A stretch of DNA of 64,000 nt from an uncultured Flavobacteriaceae bacterium. Its GTDB lineage: Bacteria > Bacteroidota > Bacteroidia > Flavobacteriales > Flavobacteriaceae. The DNA is taken from NCBI GenBank assembly GCA_947494565.1, contig CANLVG010000008.1:62001-126000 (forward strand), read 5' to 3'. A model generated the notes under the pieces. That model worked only from the letters and a program-made list of their open reading frames with translations. It searched no databases and had not been told where the DNA came from. Each line of letters starts with the position of its first letter. Positions within the stretch are counted from its first letter, which is position 1. Made by a program: the position numbers and the translations under genes. Shown piece after piece: positions 11,201 to 17,200 of this stretch.

Positions 11201-14200
11201 GAAAATCATATGTTCCAGCCGTTGAAGCTGAATAGGTGAATGTACTACCGACAATCGCCACTGGCGCCCCCCAAGTTGTGCCTCCATTGGTACTTACTTC
11301 ATAGGTCGCATAGGGCGGATAACCATTTGTAATATTCACATCAATTGTGGCGTCCGGCGTCACGGTGCAGTCCAACGATTTTGTTACTACCGCGGATGCA
11401 TTGAGTTGAATGGCGATAGTTTCGCTTAAAACATTGGAAATACAGCCGTAGGCGTCCATTACTTGAACATCATAACTTCCAGGTATCAGATTGGAAATCG
11501 TAAAAGGATTCCCCACTGCTGCGATCTGACCACCTCCGTTAATGCTATAGGTAAATGGCGCAACACCATCTGTAATTGTGATTGTCAAAGAGGCCTGATT
11601 AGCGGTATCGAAACAATAATCTGACGAGGCATCAACAGCTATACTCGGGGTTTCAGCAGGATCCACCAGTATTGGCTTGCTAACAATACAATTGCCCGCA
11701 TCCCTGATATAGATGGTATAGGAACCGGCAGCAACGTCTGCAAAGTTGTTATCGGTTTGGTAAGGATAGACTATTACCGGACCTACGGTATTTTCCAATT
11801 GGTATTCGTAGCCGCCCCAGCCTCCAATAGGAGTAACGGTAACGGTCGAATTTGCCGCACAGGTCACGTCGGTATTGGTAAATGTAAAGTCCAATGCCGC
11901 TGGTGGCGGTGCTATTGTGATTGTGGTGGTATCGGTACAGTTGGTTGTATCGTCGGTTACGGTTACGGTGTAGGTGTCGGCGGGCAGGGTCGCCACGACC
12001 ACGGGTGTAACGGTGTTTATGTTGTTCTGCGACTGTACGGTAGCAGCGGCCGTATTGGTCACGGTGTAGCTGTATGTTGTGATGAAGTCGCTCACGGTGA
12101 AGGTGAATGCCCCGTCGGCCGTGCCCAGGCAGCTGACGTTGTTGGTCAACTGTGAGATGACCGCTACGCGGTCCACGTCTGTGACGGTATAGTCCCTTTG
12201 TAGGGTACATCCCTTATCGTCCGTGACGAGGAAGGTGTATGTTCCCGGTGCCAGTGCTGAGAACACGTTGTTGTTGCCGTTGTCGGTCGCGTCGGCCAGA
12301 GGGGCGATGATCTCATAGTTGAATGGCGCGGTACCGTCTGTGACGTTAAGTGTGACGTCGGCGGTCACGGCCGGGCATGTGGGCGATGTCTGTGCGAAGG
12401 CGATGTCCGTGGGCGGGTCGAGCGCATCGATGACGATGGGCGGTGTCTGTTCGCTACATCCGTTGGCGTCCCTTACGGTGATGGTATAGGTACCTTCGGT
12501 TATTCCGGTATTGAAGGTATCGGAAGGCTGGAAGTTCACCCCGTCGATACTGAAGGTATACCCGGGGGTCCCCCCTGAGTAGTTAATGGCCTGAATGGTG
12601 GCCGATGCGTTATCGCAACGGTAGCCCGTGACCAGGTCTATGGTACCGGGAAGTACGGGCGATGGTGCGGTCAGGGTGACGCTGTCGCTGAGTACGCATC
12701 CCTTGGCATCGGTCACGGTATAGTCGTATGCCGTTCCGGCGGTCAGTCCTGCATATGTTGTCTGTGGCGATGGCGCACTTCCGTCGAATACGATCTGGTA
12801 TGGTGCCAGTCCCCCCGTGATCTGCAGTTCCACTGCCCCGTCGGCGCTTGTGGCACATAGGGGCGCGGTGAGCACCTCCACTGCGGTCGGTGGGGTATTC
12901 GGGCTGACGGTCACCTGGTTGGTGGTCACGGTACAGCTCTCGGCATCGGTGATGACGAATTCGTAGACGCCCGCTGTTGTGGTGAAGAACGAGAACGGGA
13001 TACCGGGCACGGCCGTACTGGCCTGTACGGATACGGTGTTCCTGAACACCTCATAGGTGAAGTTCGGGTTGCCCCCTGTGATGTTTATACTGATTTCGGC
13101 ATCGGGCGTTGCGCTACAGTCCAGGTCCTTGACCAGGCTTGCGGTAGCGGTCAATGTCGGGAAGACGTCGATGCTCGCCGTTGCGGTACAGTTCCTGTTG
13201 TCGATGACCTCTACGGTATGGCTTCCCGGCACGAGTCCGGTGAAATCGGCACTGGACTGGTATGCCCCGCCGTTGAGCCTGTATTGGAATGGCGCTTCGC
13301 CCCCCGAGGTTACGCTGGCGGTCAGGATGAGTCCCGTAGCGCTGTCGTAGCAAAGGCTGTTGGCGGTCACATCGAGTACGGGCGCCACGGTGGGCGACAG
13401 GGAGAAGGTCTGTGTGACCTCGCACCCGCCCGCGTCCCTTACGGTGACGGTATAGGCCCCCGACGTATCGGTAAGTCCTGTGAACGATGCCGTGGGCTGT
13501 GGCCCAACGGTCGCCCCGAGGGGATCCTCGAGTTCGTACTCATAGCTTCCCCAGCCATCGGACGCGGTCACGGTGACCGAACCGGGAACGGTACCAAGGG
13601 CGGAACAGCTCAGGTCGGTAACGTCCAGAGCGGTGATCGCCAATGCCGCTGGTGGCGGTGCTATTGTGATTGTGGTGGTATCGGTACAGTTGGTTGTATC
13701 GTCGGTTACGGTTACGGTGTAGGTGTCGGCGGGCAGGGTCGCCACGACCACGGGTGTAACGGTGTTTATGTTGTTCTGCGACTGTACGGTAGCAGCGGCC
13801 GTATTGGTCACGGTGTAGCTGTATGTTGTGATGAAGTCGCTCACGGTGAAGGTGAATGCCCCGTCGGCCGTGCCCAGGCAGCTGACGTTGTTGGTCAACT
13901 GTGAGATGACCGCTACGCGGTCCACGTCTGTGACGGTATAGTCCCTTTGTAGGGTACATCCCTTATCGTCCGTGACGAGGAAGGTGTATGTTCCCGGTGC
14001 CAGTGCTGAGAACACGTTGTTGTTGCCGTTGTCGGTCGCGTCGGCCAGAGGGGCGATGATCTCATAGTTGAATGGCGCGGTACCGTCTGTGACGTTAAGT
14101 GTGACGTCGGCGGTCACGGCCGGGCATGTGGGCGATGTCTGTGCGAAGGCGATGTCCGTGGGCGGGTCGAGCGCATCGATGACGATGGGCGGTGTCTGTT

Positions 14201-17200
14201 CGCTACATCCGTTGGCGTCCCTTACGGTGATGGTATAGGTACCTTCGGTTATTCCGGTATTGAAGGTATCGGAAGGCTGGAAGTTCACCCCGTCGATACT
14301 GAAGGTATACCCGGGGGTCCCCCCTGAGTAGTTAATGGCCTGAATGGTGGCCGATGCGTTATCGCAACGGTAGCCCGTGACCAGGTCTATGGTACCGGGA
14401 AGTACGGGCGATGGTGCGGTCAGGGTGACGCTGTCGCTGAGTACGCATCCCTTGGCATCGGTCACGGTATAGTCGTATGCCGTTCCGGCGGTCAGTCCTG
14501 CATATGTTGTCTGTGGCGATGGCGCACTTCCGTCGAATACGATCTGGTATGGTGCCAGTCCCCCCGTGATCTGCAGTTCCACTGCCCCGTCGGCGCTTGT
14601 GGCACATAGGGGCGCGGTGAGCACCTCCACTGCGGTCGGTGGGGTATTCGGGCTGACGGTCACCTGGTTGGTGGTCACGGTACAGCTCTCGGCATCGGTG
14701 ATGACGAATTCGTAGACGCCCGCTGTTGTGGTGAAGAACGAGAACGGGATACCGGGCACGGCCGTACTGGCCTGTACGGATACGGTGTTCCTGAACACCT
14801 CATAGGTGAAGTTCGGGTTGCCCCCTGTGATGTTTATACTGATTTCGGCATCGGGCGTTGCGCTACAGTCCAGGTCCTTGACCAGGCTTGCGGTAGCGGT
14901 CAATGTCGGGAAGACGTCGATGCTCGCCGTTGCGGTACAGTTCCTGTTGTCGATGACCTCTACGGTATGGCTTCCCGGCACGAGTCCGGTGAAATCGGCA
15001 CTGGACTGGTATGCCCCGCCGTTGAGCCTGTATTGGAATGGCGCTTCGCCCCCCGAGGTTACGCTGGCGGTCAGGATGAGTCCCGTAGCGCTGTCGTAGC
15101 AAAGGCTGTTGGCGGTCACATCGAGTACGGGCGCCACGGTGGGCGACAGGGAGAAGGTCTGTGTGACCTCGCACCCGCCCGCGTCCCTTACGGTGACGGT
15201 ATAGGCCCCCGACGTATCGGTAAGTCCTGTGAACGATGCCGTGGGCTGTGGCCCAACGGTCGCCCCGAGGGGATCCTCGAGTTCGTACTCATAGCTTCCC
15301 CAGCCATCGGACGCGGTCACGGTGACCGAACCGGGAACGGTACCAAGGGCGGAACAGCTCAGGTCGGTAACGTCCAGAGCGGTGATCGCCAATGCCGCTG
15401 GTGGCGCCGCGATGGTTACATCGGCGGTTGCCGTACAATTTGTTTCATTATCCGTTACGGTAATGGTATAGGTTCCTGCGGCCAAACCGGTCAATGGAAC
15501 GGTTGCATTGGTTTCTACGGTTCCTGAAAAAGTTGCGGGCCCCGCAATACTATAATCATAAGTGGTATTGAAATCACCCACATAGAAAGTAGCTGCTCCG
15601 TCTGTCAGATTAAAACAACTAATGTTATTGTCTAGTTGGCTCGAAACCGAAATCTGATTAACAGGCGCTATGGTGAAATCTTCGGTATAGAAACACCCTT
15701 TATCATCGGTAACCCTAAAGGTATAGGTTCCGGGCGCTAGGGCATCAAAATCTGCCGTATTACCAGAGCTGTTGGTTGCTGGAACGGGTGTAGGAGCAAT
15801 AATATCAAATACATAAGGCGTGTTGCCGTCTACCACCGTGACCACTACATCTGAGGTCTGTGCTGGACAGCCGGGTATGGTCGAGACAAAGGTTAGGTCG
15901 GTGGGCTCGTTTAAAGGGTCAATGGTAATCGAATTCGTCGGGAGCAGGCAATTATTGGCATCGCGAATGGTAATGGTGTAAGTGCCATCCGTGAGGTTGG
16001 TAAAGGTATCTGCGCCGGGGGTAGTATCAGGAACAAAGTTAACTCCGTCGATGCTATAGGCATAGGGGGGGGTTCCACCCGTTACATTTTGAGCTTGTAT
16101 ACTACCGTTTAGAAGGCAAGTGTAATCTTGCAGCAATGCGGAGGTAGCTGAGAGCGCAGCTGAAGGGGTGTCAATAGTATGATATTCAAAATAATCACAA
16201 CTGGCACTTCCTTTCGCTTGATTTATAACTACTGCGTAATCACCTGCTAAAAGTCCTGGAAAAAGGCCAGTGGTGTTGGTTGCTATCGCATTGTTTAAGT
16301 CGTAGTTGTTTTCATCAAACCCAGTCCCGTTGAAGAGGAAATAGGTGAGCTGATACCCATTGGCATTGACCAGATTGAACTGAATTTCCCCGGTAGCTTC
16401 CCCAAAGCAGGTCACATCTGTTGTAGAGGTTGCATTGAAGTCCGCTGCAGGCTGAAATTCAATCGTTACCGTATTCGAAAATGAATAACAATTGTCCCGA
16501 TCAACCACAACGAAGGTGTAATCTCCGGGATTAAGAATATCGAAAATTTGACTGCTTTGATATTCGGAGGGAGGTATGCTCATTACATCTGGGTAGGAAG
16601 TAACTGTGGTACCACCTTCATCTACGTAGGACCAGATGGCGTAGGTATGTGGGGTTTTCCCTCCACCAGAGTCCATTTGAATATTGCCTTCCCTACATGA
16701 GATGTGCTGGGAAACCCTTGCCTCTAACTCCAGGTCGGCATCGTCAACAATCGTAACGGATTCTACGTGAATACATCCATCACTGGTTTTTGCTATGGCG
16801 AAATAATTGCCTGGGTTCAATCCATTAAAGGTGAAATTATTATCGGGTTGCGCAGTTTCGCTATCGACCAATGTTCCTCCAGGGTGTTGCCCAAAATAGG
16901 GGTCATTGGCTGGCGGCGGTGGAGCTGGGTTACCATCATCAAGTCGTATTTCGTATTCGTAGTTGGGGTCGGCATCGGTCACCTGAAAACCTATGGTTCC
17001 TCCCGCAGCACAGGTTGCTGGGGTCGCACTAACATCATAGGTCACGGATCGTTCCAGTATTCCAATAGCAGCAGTGCTAAAAATACATGCGTTTGGTATG
17101 GGTTGCCCGGTAGCATCTACTTGGGTCATTTCAACACGATATCCACCATTTTCGCCAGGGCCGAAATCAAAGCTCTGAACCGTGCTAAAACCACCTCGTA

